Assembly (NCBI RefSeq): GCF_001280505.1
Contig: NZ_LBIO01000050.1
Coordinates: 170,872-234,871, forward strand
From: Mangrovimonas sp. TPBH4
GTDB taxonomy: Bacteria; Bacteroidota; Bacteroidia; Flavobacteriales; Flavobacteriaceae
Direction: 5' to 3'
DNA: 64,000 bases
The notes under the pieces were generated by a model. It made no database searches, was not told where the DNA came from, and saw only the letters and a list, made by a program, of their open reading frames with translations. Every line of letters begins with the position of its first letter. The stretch's first letter is position 1. Of this stretch, positions 20,926 to 29,367 are shown one piece after another. The position numbers and the translations under genes were made by a program.

Positions 20926-22546
20926 GAATATAATAGTCATTAACCAACCTACCATTATGTTTTTTGGAGTCTTTTTCTGCCAAGTTCAAATCAAAAGTGG
21001 TTTGAAATTCCATCTCGTAATGATTGGATAAGAAGACTTTATCTTCCTCAGATAATTTTTGGGTTAGGAGTCCGAATGCATCTGTTTCTGGAAGCTGAAA
21101 TGTACCTTCTTCAGTTTTTAATGAAGGAATTTTGTCGCCAAATTGCCATATCACTTCAGGGGAAACATAGCCCAATCCATAAACTTGAAGTTGCTCTTCA
21201 TCTGCTTCGGCTTTTAAATTGGAAACAGGGTTGTAATTGGCCCCTTTTAGGGCGTTGGCCAAAGGCAGACCTGTCAGGAATAAAGAAGCGAAAAATAGCA
21301 CTGTAAAATAAAATACTTTTGGGAAATTCTTCTTTTTCAATTGTATAATAATTCCAATACCTAGCCCGAATACAGTAAGAGAAGTGAGTATATATGGAAA
21401 CCAATAATTGGAAATGTTGGAGCCTAAAAAAAAGTAAGCCGCAACAGGAAATGCCACTCCAATCAAGGCAATCAATCCAAAATTGAAATACAAAGGAATA
21501 GTTTCTCTTTTATCTTTTAGATCCTTAAAGCTTCTAAACAGATATTCAATATAAAATCCGGTGTTAATCGCCAATGGAATAAGTACTGGCATTAAGTATC
21601 TAGATTTCTTTTCTGGTACAATAGACAACAAAACCACGGCCAAAATCGTCCAATAAAAACTAAAACGGTAGGCTTTAAGATTGGATACTCGTGATTTCAG
21701 ATAAGGATATAGGAGACCTATAAAAGCAGGGACGGTCCATATGCCGCTTTGGGTGAAAAAGCTCCAATAGTAGTAAAACGGTCTTACATTGTAGCTTCCC
21801 CAGTTGCCAGTTTCTTTTTCGGCAATCTTGGCAAAAGTAGCTGGATCATTTAGTCTTACATACAGATACCACCAGCCGCCAATAATCAAACCAATAATTA
21901 AGAACAGCAAAAGTGCTGGAATTTTTTTAGTGATGGCTTTGTATTTGTAAACTATACCGTAAGCTATAAGGAAGGGAAGCAATAGGGCATAGAAGGATAC
22001 GGGGCCTTTACAAAGAATGGAGCCACCCAACATAATCCCTGCAACGACGGCATATTTATAGTTGGTGGTTTGGGCTTGAAAAAATTGAAACAGAAAATAA
22101 ATCCCCATAAGCATAAAACCATGGGTGAAAATGTCCCAGGGCGCTTCCATAGTAATGCCGATGACGTAGAAAGACGTAACTACAATCAAGGCATTTATAA
22201 AGCTGTGCTTGGTGTTTTCCGTAAGCTGTTTTGAAAGCAAAAATGTGAAAATTCCTGTTAGGGCAATAAAAATAATGGCAGGAAACCTGAGGGCAGTCAA
22301 TTTTGTAATCCCAAATATTTGAGCGAAAATGGCCGTAAACCAAGTTGGTAATGGTGGTTTTTCGTAACGCGCTTCCCCGTTCATGGTGGTCAAAAGCCAA
22401 TTACCGTCGGTTAACATTTCTCTGGCTGTAATAAAATTACGGGCTTCCATAATGCTAACTGGAAGGTAGTGAATCGTAAATCCTAACATCAACACTACAA
22501 ATAAAAGTAGTGCAATGATAGGGTTATGCTGAAGTTTTTTGAGCAT
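20912..22546 (-). CDS. GT39/ArnT-like polyprenyl-phosphate sugar:lipid glycosyltransferase
   Basis: Integral membrane glycosyltransferase of 544 residues with about 11-12 helices. The N-terminal first loop carries the GT-C acidic/Arg motif (EARNFITAREM) and ARYEKPPLPTWF, typical of ArnT and PMT-like enzymes that take a sugar from undecaprenyl phosphate and place it on lipid A or protein. It is the third gene of a minus-strand set: GT2 (dolichol-phosphate-mannose-synthase-like), LAB_N membrane protein, then this enzyme. The start overlaps the LAB_N gene by 23 bp. The sugar is unknown; the nearby epimerase gene may help to supply it. Confidence 0.87.
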   Translation of the reverse strand: MLKKLQHNPIIALLLFVVLMLGFTIHYLPVSIMEARNFITAREMLTDGNWLLTTMNGEARYEKPPLPTWFTAIFAQIFGITKLTALRFPAIIFIALTGIFTFLLSKQLTENTKHSFINALIVVTSFYVIGITMEAPWDIFTHGFMLMGIYFLFQFFQAQTTNYKYAVVAGIMLGGSILCKGPVSFYALLLPFLIAYGIVYKYKAITKKIPALLLFLIIGLIIGGWWYLYVRLNDPATFAKIAEKETGNWGSYNVRPFYYYWSFFTQSGIWTVPAFIGLLYPYLKSRVSNLKAYRFSFYWTILAVVLLSIVPEKKSRYLMPVLIPLAINTGFYIEYLFRSFKDLKDKRETIPLYFNFGLIALIGVAFPVAAYFFLGSNISNYWFPYILTSLTVFGLGIGIIIQLKKKNFPKVFYFTVLFFASLFLTGLPLANALKGANYNPVSNLKAEADEEQLQVYGLGYVSPEVIWQFGDKIPSLKTEEGTFQLPETDAFGLLTQKLSEEDKVFLSNHYEMEFQTTFDLNLAEKDSKKHNGRLVNDYYILRKK

Positions 22547-23162
22547 TTGATTTTCTTATTAAAAGTAAATTTCGGGCATAGATAAACGATCCCAAGCTAT
22601 GGCCGGTAAAAAGAACAGGGTCTTTTCTAAGGATGGCATAGATTAAAATGAGCAAGGAACCTATAAGGCTCAATAGCCAAAATCCAAATGGCAATTCCGA
22701 TTGCTTTCTTCTTTCAGAATAAATCCATTGGTACACAAACCGAAGGGTGAATATCACTTGGGACACAATTCCCAATAGCAATAGCCAGAATGGAATGGCT
22801 TCGTTTTTAAATAGTAGCTCTCTGTCTATGACATTGTTATTGTAATAATAGACTACAATAAGCACAGGAAACCCCAATAAAAAATATTGAAGAGGCTTGA
22901 ATAGTTTTTGCCATTCTCCTTGTAGTTGCAGATTACGGATGTAAATGTAATAGGTAAGACCCTGCCCAAGCATAATAGCAAAATCGTTGCGTAAATAGCC
23001 ATACACAAACAATAAAAAGGATGCTATCAAGCTAAGTGACCAAAACAGGGTAGGAGTGATGACTTTTTGTTGTTTTTCTGAGGTGACCCATTGAATGATT
23101 AACCTAGAGGAAAACAAGGTTTGGGCGATAAACCCAATACTATATATTAGCCAATCGCTCAT
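22524..23162 (-). CDS. Tandem LAB_N (lipid A biosynthesis N-terminal-like) membrane protein
   Basis: Membrane protein of 212 residues made of two copies of the LAB_N domain. Copy one is near residues 10-75 (SSRLIIQWVTSEK, FWSLSLIASFLLFVYG, YIYIRNLQL). Copy two is near 135-203 (LRFVYQWIYSERR, FWLLSLIGSLLILIYA, FIYARNLLL). LAB_N is best known as the N-terminal domain of some LpxB proteins, but here no LpxB catalytic part follows. It lies between a GT2 and a GT39 gene and overlaps both ends (4 bp and 23 bp). It could present or flip the polyprenyl-phosphate sugar; this is inference. Confidence 0.85.
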   Translation of the reverse strand: MSDWLIYSIGFIAQTLFSSRLIIQWVTSEKQQKVITPTLFWSLSLIASFLLFVYGYLRNDFAIMLGQGLTYYIYIRNLQLQGEWQKLFKPLQYFLLGFPVLIVVYYYNNNVIDRELLFKNEAIPFWLLLLGIVSQVIFTLRFVYQWIYSERRKQSELPFGFWLLSLIGSLLILIYAILRKDPVLFTGHSLGSFIYARNLLLIRKSNAQKTSA

Positions 23163-23875
23163 TTACTTGATTTGGAAACCGTATAGTTGATGTATTTTTT
23201 CTTCATCCACAAATAGGCGAAGCAGTCCATTAAAGGACCGATAAGTCTATTCCAAAGTCCAAATTTTGCAGTTCCGGCAATTCTAGGGAAATGCTTCACA
23301 GGGACTTGCAATATCTTTCCGTTTTGCAATAAGATCATTGCAGGTAAAAAACGGTGAAGGCCTTTAAACATTGGGATTCTTTTGGCATAGTCGGCTTTAA
23401 TGACTTTTAATGGGCAACCTGTATCGTCCATCCCATCGTGGGTAAAAGCTCTTCTGATACCGTTGGCAATTTTGGAAGACATATTTTTTACAAAGGAATC
23501 TTTTCTGTCTGCTCTTACCCCAGTCACAAGATCATAGTCTCCAATCTGTTCCAATAGCAAGTTAAAATCCTGAGGATCGGTTTGTAAATCGGAATCGATA
23601 TAGCCCACCAATTCTGTATCGGCATAGTCAAAACCTGCTTTAATGGCGGCACTTAAACCTCTGTTATCCTTAAAGAGAATGTAATTAAAGGCGTCGTTTC
23701 TATTGCAAATCGTTTCAATAAGCTGCTGACTGTTGTCTTTGGAACCATCGTTTACAAATAACACACAGGTGGGGAGGGTTGCAATTTTGGTATAGGCCAA
23801 TAATTCCTGTTCCACGCGTTCTAAATTATCTTCTTCATTGTAAACAGGAACAATTATGGTAAATTTGTAATGCAT
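23159..23875 (-). CDS. GT2 polyprenyl-phosphate glycosyltransferase (DPM1/ArnC-like)
   Basis: Cytosolic GT-A glycosyltransferase of 238 residues that would load a sugar onto undecaprenyl phosphate. Motifs are FTIIVPVYNEEDNLERVE, the DDG-like VNDGSKDNS, GLSAAIKAGFDYA and the DxD region YIDSDLQTDP. It lacks the two C-terminal membrane helices of ArnC/GtrB and so resembles the soluble DPM1 form. It is the first gene of a three-gene operon. The upstream region to 23976 is the divergent promoter region shared with the epimerase gene. Confidence 0.87.
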   Translation of the reverse strand: MHYKFTIIVPVYNEEDNLERVEQELLAYTKIATLPTCVLFVNDGSKDNSQQLIETICNRNDAFNYILFKDNRGLSAAIKAGFDYADTELVGYIDSDLQTDPQDFNLLLEQIGDYDLVTGVRADRKDSFVKNMSSKIANGIRRAFTHDGMDDTGCPLKVIKADYAKRIPMFKGLHRFLPAMILLQNGKILQVPVKHFPRIAGTAKFGLWNRLIGPLMDCFAYLWMKKKYINYTVSKSSK

Positions 23876-23975
23876 CTAAAATGTATTAGGTGGTACAAAA
23901 ATATTCTTTTTTAAGTAAATCGAAATTATTCTTATTGATATAATAGTCGTTACTTTGCCTAAAATAGTTTCACAA

Positions 23976-24917
23976 ATGAAAACACTTGTTACGGGAGCCG
24001 CCGGATTTATAGGATCCCACACAGCAGAACGTTTGCAGTCCTTGGGACATGAAGTGATTGGAGTGGATAATTTCTGTCCTTATTATAGTGTAGCTTCCAA
24101 GGAAATAAATGCCGAAGCACTTGCTGAAAAGGGGATCTCAATTATCAAGAAGGACCTTAGGGATGAGGCACTTTCAGAGGTATTGCCTACAGATATAGAC
24201 TATATTTTTCATTTTGCTGCACAGCCAGGTATTTCTACCACGTCCACTTTTGAAGATTATTTAAGCAACAATATTTTGGCTACCAAACAGCTTGTAGATT
24301 ATGCTTTGGAATGTCCCAACCTTAAATTATTTGTGAATATTGCTACGTCCTCCATTTATGGTTTGGAAGCTACTTTTACAGAAGATGTCGCGCCAAAACC
24401 AGCTTCACACTATGGGGTGACTAAGTTGGCGGCAGAACAAATGGTACTTCAAAAAAGTAGGGAACAATTGTTTAAGGCTTGTTCGTTGCGTTTGTATTCG
24501 GTGATAGGGCCAAGGGAGCGCCCTGAAAAAATGTACACCAAATTAATAGAATTGGGAATTAAGGACGAAGCATTTCCTTTGTATGAAGGTAGCGATGCCC
24601 ACTTGAGGAGTTTTACTTATGTAGGCGATATTGTAGACGGGATTGTAAGTGTTGTTGGAAAGGAAGACACGGTGAATGGAGAGGTCATCAATCTAGGGAC
24701 TGAAGTGGAGCACACCACACAGGATGGTATTGATGCAGTTGCGGAAGTTTTAGGAAAACCTATTGCTATTAACATCATCCCCAAGCGTCCAGGCGATCAA
24801 TTACGTACCAAGGCCAATATCAATAAGGCACGCCGTTTATTGGGGTACAATCCGCAAACAACTTTGTTGGAAGCGGTAAAAGCCCAAGTGGCATGGTATA
24901 AGGAAACGTTTCTATAA
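23976..24917 (+). CDS. NAD-dependent sugar-nucleotide epimerase, UDP-glucuronate 4-epimerase-like
   Basis: Cytosolic extended SDR enzyme of 313 residues. It starts MKTLVTGAAGFIGSH (NAD-binding GxxGxxG) and shows DNFCPYYSVASKE, the catalytic Ser region ATSSIYG and Y-x3-K in SHYGVTKLA, with SLRLYSVIGPRERPE further on. The N-terminal half resembles bacterial UDP-GlcA 4-epimerases. An in-frame TTG at 23955 is an unlikely start. It is divergent from the lipid A type operon, so it could supply UDP-galacturonate or a related precursor for that pathway. A hairpin terminator follows. Confidence 0.87.
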   Translation: MKTLVTGAAGFIGSHTAERLQSLGHEVIGVDNFCPYYSVASKEINAEALAEKGISIIKKDLRDEALSEVLPTDIDYIFHFAAQPGISTTSTFEDYLSNNILATKQLVDYALECPNLKLFVNIATSSIYGLEATFTEDVAPKPASHYGVTKLAAEQMVLQKSREQLFKACSLRLYSVIGPRERPEKMYTKLIELGIKDEAFPLYEGSDAHLRSFTYVGDIVDGIVSVVGKEDTVNGEVINLGTEVEHTTQDGIDAVAEVLGKPIAINIIPKRPGDQLRTKANINKARRLLGYNPQTTLLEAVKAQVAWYKETFL

Positions 24918-24942
24918 AGCAGTTAAACAGATATAAAAAAAT

Positions 24943-24968
24943 AAAGGGTACACAACGTGTACCCTTTT
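24943..24968 (+). terminator. Terminator after the epimerase gene
   Basis: AAAGGGTACAC and GTGTACCCTTT form an 11-bp stem around a three-base loop, followed by T-rich sequence. It starts 26 bp after the stop. Confidence 0.85.
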
Positions 24969-25017
24969 CTTTTTATGTTGAAACTTGAAATGGAGTTTCA
25001 ATTTATATCTATTAATC

Positions 25018-25593
25018 TTAAGGCAGTGTATCCTTTTTTACAGAAATGGGCACGGCCACTTTGGTTTGGTCCCAAGCCATGGTTAGATCCAAATTACCGG
25101 TAGTATTGTCAAAACCAATGGTAAACTGCTCCACGGTATTGTTCAGGGATTCCACAGGGACTTCTATTTCCAGGATATCATATTGTGGTTCGCGCATTGG
25201 TTTCATCTGTGCATCCACTCCCCAAGGATATAGTTTTGTATTAAAAATTACGCTCCAAGAACTATCTCTGGGAACGGTCCATAGGGTGTAAATGCCTTTT
25301 GGTATGGCGATTCCCTGCACATAAAGGGCCTTGTTGGTCTCAAAGGTTGTGGCTTCGTTGGCTCCCGTACGCCATACTTGGTCATAAGGTACCAGGCCTC
25401 CAAAAATTTCCCTTCCTTTTTTATAAGGACGGTTGTACTGCACCTTCAGGTCCAGATCGTTCATGCTAAACTCTATGGTATCTTTCGGACTTAAACGTTT
25501 AGAGAAGATATTTTCAACAAAAAAAGAGTATAAAAACAGACCAACGGCAACCACCAACAGTACCCATAATACCCATTTAAAAAATCTATTCAT
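25018..25593 (-). CDS. DUF2911 domain protein, membrane-anchored
   Basis: Protein of 191 residues with an N-terminal hydrophobic anchor (FKWVLWVLLVVAVGLFLYSFFV) and a DUF2911 beta domain. Its hallmark segments are VQYNRPYKKGREIFGGLVPY, VWRTGANEATTFETNK, PKGIYTLWTVPR and SVIFNTKLYPWG. The family is common in Bacteroidetes and has no known function. It is probably periplasmic and stands alone between a terminator and the divergent sigma operon. Confidence 0.87.
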   Translation of the reverse strand: MNRFFKWVLWVLLVVAVGLFLYSFFVENIFSKRLSPKDTIEFSMNDLDLKVQYNRPYKKGREIFGGLVPYDQVWRTGANEATTFETNKALYVQGIAIPKGIYTLWTVPRDSSWSVIFNTKLYPWGVDAQMKPMREPQYDILEIEVPVESLNNTVEQFTIGFDNTTGNLDLTMAWDQTKVAVPISVKKDTLP

Positions 25594-25884
25594 TTCGCCA
25601 TGTGATTTGAAGTGTAAATATAAGGATATTGTAATGCTTTCAAAACAGCAGAACGTTAATAAAACTGGCTTTAGTATGCATTGAAAACTTAAATTTAATT
25701 TTCAATGAAATCCTGTAATTTTATATCAATTAGAAAGCTGAGTGTTGATTTTTTATATCATTTTATCTGTCAGGTGAGAAAAAATGACTTTTTAGAAGAA
25801 AAAAATAACACAATTTGCCACACTTTATTTTTTTAGACGTCTTTAGAATGAACTTAACCGAGTAACCAAAAAGTTTCGAAGCGA

Positions 25885-26436
25885 ATGTTTCAAATTGATC
25901 TTATTGAGAAATGCAAGCAAAACGACCGTGCTGCGCAGTTGCAGTTGTACAAGCAGTATTGTGACGGCATGTTTGTGGTAGCTATGCGTTTTGTGAAGGA
26001 CTCTATGGAAGCTGAAGATATCGTACAGGAGTCCTTTATCAAAGCCTTCACCAAATTGCAACAATATAAGGGAGAAGTCACTTTTGGAGCTTGGTTAAAA
26101 CGAATTGTAATTAATAAGAGCATCGACCTCCTGAAATCCAAAAAGCAGCATTTACAGCAATTGGAAGAGGTGCACCTCAAGGTGGTGGATGGTCCGGAAG
26201 ATGACAATTGGTTAGTTGAAGATGCGCTTAGTTTGGAAGATGTTAAGGAAGCCATTCAAGAATTACCGGAAAGGTACAAATATGTGGTCATGTTGTATTT
26301 GATGGAAGGATACGACCATCAAGAGATTTCTGGAATTCTCAATATTACCGAAGTGGCCTCCCGAACACAACTGTCCAGAGGAAAGAGCAAATTAAAAGAA
26401 CTATTAACACAAAGGAGCAATGGCACAAGATATTAG
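25885..26436 (+). CDS. ECF-type RNA polymerase sigma factor
   Basis: Alternative sigma-70 factor of 183 residues. Region 2 spans about 20-90 (AMRFVKDSMEAEDIVQESFI, KGEVTFGAWLKRIVINKSID) and region 4 about 125-175 (ALQELP-like IQELPERYKYVVMLYLMEGY, then EISGILNITEVASRTQLSRG as the helix-turn-helix). It shares 17 bp with the following gene, which encodes a protein with a single membrane helix expected to hold the sigma factor at the membrane. It may control its own operon; no -33/-7 pair of the housekeeping type is convincing upstream. Confidence 0.93.
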   Translation: MFQIDLIEKCKQNDRAAQLQLYKQYCDGMFVVAMRFVKDSMEAEDIVQESFIKAFTKLQQYKGEVTFGAWLKRIVINKSIDLLKSKKQHLQQLEEVHLKVVDGPEDDNWLVEDALSLEDVKEAIQELPERYKYVVMLYLMEGYDHQEISGILNITEVASRTQLSRGKSKLKELLTQRSNGTRY

Positions 26437-26992
26437 AAAACTGTTCAAGGAAGAGTCTAAGGTTTCCAATGAAACAATGTCCAAGGGGCACGAAGCCCGT
26501 TTTTTACAGAAATTGGAAGCCGAGTTACCTCAGCACAAACAATCCCGATCTATGTTTAGCATGTTAAGCATAGCCGCAAGCATTGTAATACTGCTGGGAT
26601 TGGCTATCGGAGCTTATATGTTTTATGAGGGCAAAGAGGCGAAGCTTGTAGATACCAATAAAGAGATGGCATCCAACCTAAAGTCCTTAGGGGATATTTC
26701 TCCAGACTTGAAAAAGGTGGAAGATTATTATCTGGCCAATATCAACTTGGAGCTATCCAAAGTAGAATTGAATGACGATAATAAGGAGTTGTTTGACAGT
26801 TATGTAATTCGCCTAGAGGAATTGGATAAGGAATACAAACGTTTGTCGGTTGAATTGACCCAGTCCGGGCCAAATGAGTTGACCGTTAGTGCCTTGATCG
26901 ATAATCTAAAATTGCGATTGAACCTTTTGTACCGTTTAAAAGAACAATTAAAAGACCTAAACGAATCTGAGTTTGGTCAAGACAATGTATAA
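26420..26992 (+). CDS. Putative membrane anti-sigma factor
   Basis: Protein of 190 residues: a charged cytoplasmic N-terminal part (AQDIRKLFKEESKVSNETM), one membrane helix near 46-68 (MLSIAASIVILLGLAIGAYMF) and a helical periplasmic part with Glu/Lys/Leu-rich segments. It overlaps the end of the sigma gene by 17 bp and precedes the Trp-repeat protein by 3 bp. The topology and position are those of an anti-sigma factor. No zinc-binding anti-sigma motif (HxxxCxxC) is present, so the role is inferred from context. Confidence 0.72.
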   Translation: MAQDIRKLFKEESKVSNETMSKGHEARFLQKLEAELPQHKQSRSMFSMLSIAASIVILLGLAIGAYMFYEGKEAKLVDTNKEMASNLKSLGDISPDLKKVEDYYLANINLELSKVELNDDNKELFDSYVIRLEELDKEYKRLSVELTQSGPNELTVSALIDNLKLRLNLLYRLKEQLKDLNESEFGQDNV

Positions 26993-26995
26993 CAA

Positions 26996-28615
26996 ATGAA
27001 AACAATAATGACACATACATGTAAACGCCTTTTAGGGCTATTTCTGCTCACCATGGTACTCACCGCGTCGGCCCAGCAGAAACTTAATAAAGTATCGCAG
27101 TCCATTAAAGTGGCCGATGATGTCACCATTGATTTAAATACCAGTCATGTTCAGATTGAAGTGGATACTTGGAATCGCGATGTGGTAGAAATCGAAGCTT
27201 ATGTAGAAAGCGATAAGCTGTCTGCTGCGGAATTAGAAACAGCCATGAAGGCATGGAAATTGACCGTGGAAGGCTCAGGGAATTTAATCAAGATCCATTC
27301 CAAAGAACTTGGTGGTGATTGGAATGGGGTTTATGTTGGTGATTTCGACTATAATTTTGAATTCGATGCCATTCGGGACCTAGAGTTTGAGTTGGCACAG
27401 TTACCAGAACTTCCTGAATTGCCAGAGCTTCCAGATATGCCGGAGATGCCCGAAATACCAGAGGTGAATATGCCAAAAATGCCAGCGCTTCCCGAGTTGC
27501 CAGAGCTTCCGGATGGAATTCATAATGTTCATTTCGATACAGAAGCTTATAAAAAAGATGGCGAAAAATATTTGGAAGAGTGGAGTAGGGAATATGAGAA
27601 AAAATATGGTAAAGCCTACAAGGAGAAAATGAAAGCTTGGGCCAAGGAGATGAGCAAGGTAGACTTTAAATCTTATGAGGAAGACATGAAACGTTGGGGA
27701 GAAGCCTTTGGGAAGCAATTTGGAAAAGAGTTTGAAGTGAAAATGGAGCATTGGAGCAAACAGTTTGATGAAGAATGGGGGAAAGCTTATGAAGAAAGGA
27801 TGCGTGAATGGGAAAAGCGCCATGAAAGAGAATTGGAATTGCACGCTCGCGAATTGGAAAGACGTCAGGCACAGCAAGAACGTAGACAGGCGCAGTTGGA
27901 ACAACAGTTGGAGCAGCGTATCGAGGTGCAACAGCTCAGAGAGGAAGCGCGTATGAAACGTTTTGAAGAACGACAACAATTGCATGAGCAACGTCGAGAA
28001 GCACTGGAGCGGTCTATGGATGCCAAACAAAGCAAGATGAAAAGAGTGATAAAGATAAAAATGCCAAAGGATGCCAAGTTGAAAATGGATGTAAGGCATG
28101 GAGAATTAAAACTCTCTTCTGCTGTAAAAAATCTTAAGGGAGATTTATCCCATGCCACTTTATTGGCGGATCACATTGATGGAAAGGAAACTTCCATCAA
28201 TGTGGCCTATTCCCCAATTTGGGTAGATTCTTGGGATATGGGAGAACTTAAATTGAAGTATGTAGAAGAAGCGCATATCAAATCGGCCAATAGGTTGGTA
28301 CTTAGTTCCAATTCATCCAACATTAGTATTGAAGCCTTAAAGGGCAATGCCATAATTAATGGAAGTTTTGGAGATTTAACCATAGGCAAAATCGACGATT
28401 CCTTTCAAAATCTCAATGTCATGCTAGAAAATAGCGACGCCATTATTAGTCTGCCAAAAACAGAACATAGCCTACAGTACAATGGAAACCGTTCCAGGTT
28501 TAGTCATCCCCAAAAAGATGCTTCACAAAACACTTCTTCATTTTCCAATAACCTTTTAAGTGCCAATAAAAGTATTGTCATCAATGCCAAATTCAGTCAT
28601 GTCACCATGAGATAA
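26996..28615 (+). CDS. Exported protein with Pro-Glu tract, 19-residue Trp repeats and a DUF4097-like beta domain
   Basis: Protein of 539 residues with a signal peptide (about 1-27) and four parts. An N-terminal beta domain (28-135, VADDVTIDLNTSHVQIEVDT) is followed by an LPE/MPE triplet tract (136-173). Residues 196-272 hold four exact 19-residue helical repeats that begin at W196, W215, W234 and W253 (a fifth W at 272), and a Gln/Arg/Glu coiled coil runs from about 275 to 345. The C-terminal part (350-539) is a repetitive beta domain like putative adhesins (DVRHGELKLSSAVKNLKGDL). It is the third gene of the sigma/anti-sigma operon, so it is probably the envelope effector or sensor. Function is unknown. 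Confidence 0.75.
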   Translation: MKTIMTHTCKRLLGLFLLTMVLTASAQQKLNKVSQSIKVADDVTIDLNTSHVQIEVDTWNRDVVEIEAYVESDKLSAAELETAMKAWKLTVEGSGNLIKIHSKELGGDWNGVYVGDFDYNFEFDAIRDLEFELAQLPELPELPELPDMPEMPEIPEVNMPKMPALPELPELPDGIHNVHFDTEAYKKDGEKYLEEWSREYEKKYGKAYKEKMKAWAKEMSKVDFKSYEEDMKRWGEAFGKQFGKEFEVKMEHWSKQFDEEWGKAYEERMREWEKRHERELELHARELERRQAQQERRQAQLEQQLEQRIEVQQLREEARMKRFEERQQLHEQRREALERSMDAKQSKMKRVIKIKMPKDAKLKMDVRHGELKLSSAVKNLKGDLSHATLLADHIDGKETSINVAYSPIWVDSWDMGELKLKYVEEAHIKSANRLVLSSNSSNISIEALKGNAIINGSFGDLTIGKIDDSFQNLNVMLENSDAIISLPKTEHSLQYNGNRSRFSHPQKDASQNTSSFSNNLLSANKSIVINAKFSHVTMR

Positions 28616-28660
28616 TATCTATTATGTGTAGAGATTATCTCAAGGGATAGCGCTATTTTT
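28609..28660 (+). terminator. Possible weak terminator after the sigma operon
   Basis: GAGATAAT at the stop codon is repeated inverted at 28634-28641. A palindrome ATAGCGCTAT followed by a T run lies at 28647-28660. Neither hairpin is strong. Confidence 0.35.
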
Positions 28661-28677
28661 GGAGAAACACCGTTGTC

Positions 28678-29367
28678 ATGACAACTACCGAATTTATCCA
28701 ATTGCTTAAGAAGTTAGGCTCGTCTAAGCCTGTTATACTGGATGGCTCAATTCCGAGGGAAGATTATTTTCCTATAGATCTTTCAAAAGAGAATCCTTTC
28801 CTCCAAAACATTGATGTGTCCAACAGTTCTAAATTGCAAACATTTGTCAATGACCATTTAAAAATAAATGTGGCAAGGGTTGCCTTTGGCGGTTTTATGG
28901 AAGTGCGGAATATTTATCAAAGGAGCTCTCATTTTAACCATAAACATAAAACTTTGGAGCGTTCCATACATTTAGGTATGGATTTTTGGGCGGAAGAAGG
29001 CATAGGTGTTTGTGCTCCCTTGGAAGGGCGTGTCCATAGTTTTCAAAACAATGATAGGCTAGGTGACTATGGCCCTACAATTATTCTGGAGCATGAGGTT
29101 GAAGGGGAAGTTTTCTATACTTTGTATGGACATTTAAGCTTAGAATCTTTGGCGCCTATATCGCTAGGGATGCCTGTAGAAGAAGGGAAGGTTTTTGCTA
29201 CATTGGGAGCGGTTGCTATTAATGGAGATTATCCTCCGCATTTGCATTTTCAAATTATTAGAAACTTGCAGGGAAAGGTTGGGGATTACCCTGGTGTATG
29301 TAATAAATTAGAAGTGGATTTTTATCGGAAAAACTGTCCCGATCCTAATTTTCTACTGCAGTTATGA
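28678..29367 (+). CDS. M23 family peptidoglycan DD-metallopeptidase
   Basis: Zinc endopeptidase-like protein of 229 residues. The LytM signature is present: H98-x3-D102 in SIHLGMDFW and H188-x-H190 in PPHLHFQI, with the YTLYGHLS strand between. These are the residues expected of an active enzyme that cuts peptide crosslinks. There is no clear signal peptide at the chosen start (MTTTEFIQLLKKLG), which is unusual for a wall enzyme. The family also has cytosolic-looking members fused upstream of other genes. The last 23 bp overlap the convergent SMP-30 gene. Confidence 0.87.
   Translation: MTTTEFIQLLKKLGSSKPVILDGSIPREDYFPIDLSKENPFLQNIDVSNSSKLQTFVNDHLKINVARVAFGGFMEVRNIYQRSSHFNHKHKTLERSIHLGMDFWAEEGIGVCAPLEGRVHSFQNNDRLGDYGPTIILEHEVEGEVFYTLYGHLSLESLAPISLGMPVEEGKVFATLGAVAINGDYPPHLHFQIIRNLQGKVGDYPGVCNKLEVDFYRKNCPDPNFLLQL

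Noticed and set aside
27401..28099. Long minus-strand frame opposite the Trp-repeat protein
   Set aside because: It is the antisense of the low-complexity Pro-Glu, Trp and coiled-coil region. The Phe/His/Leu-rich product has no domain, and the operon order supports the plus-strand gene.
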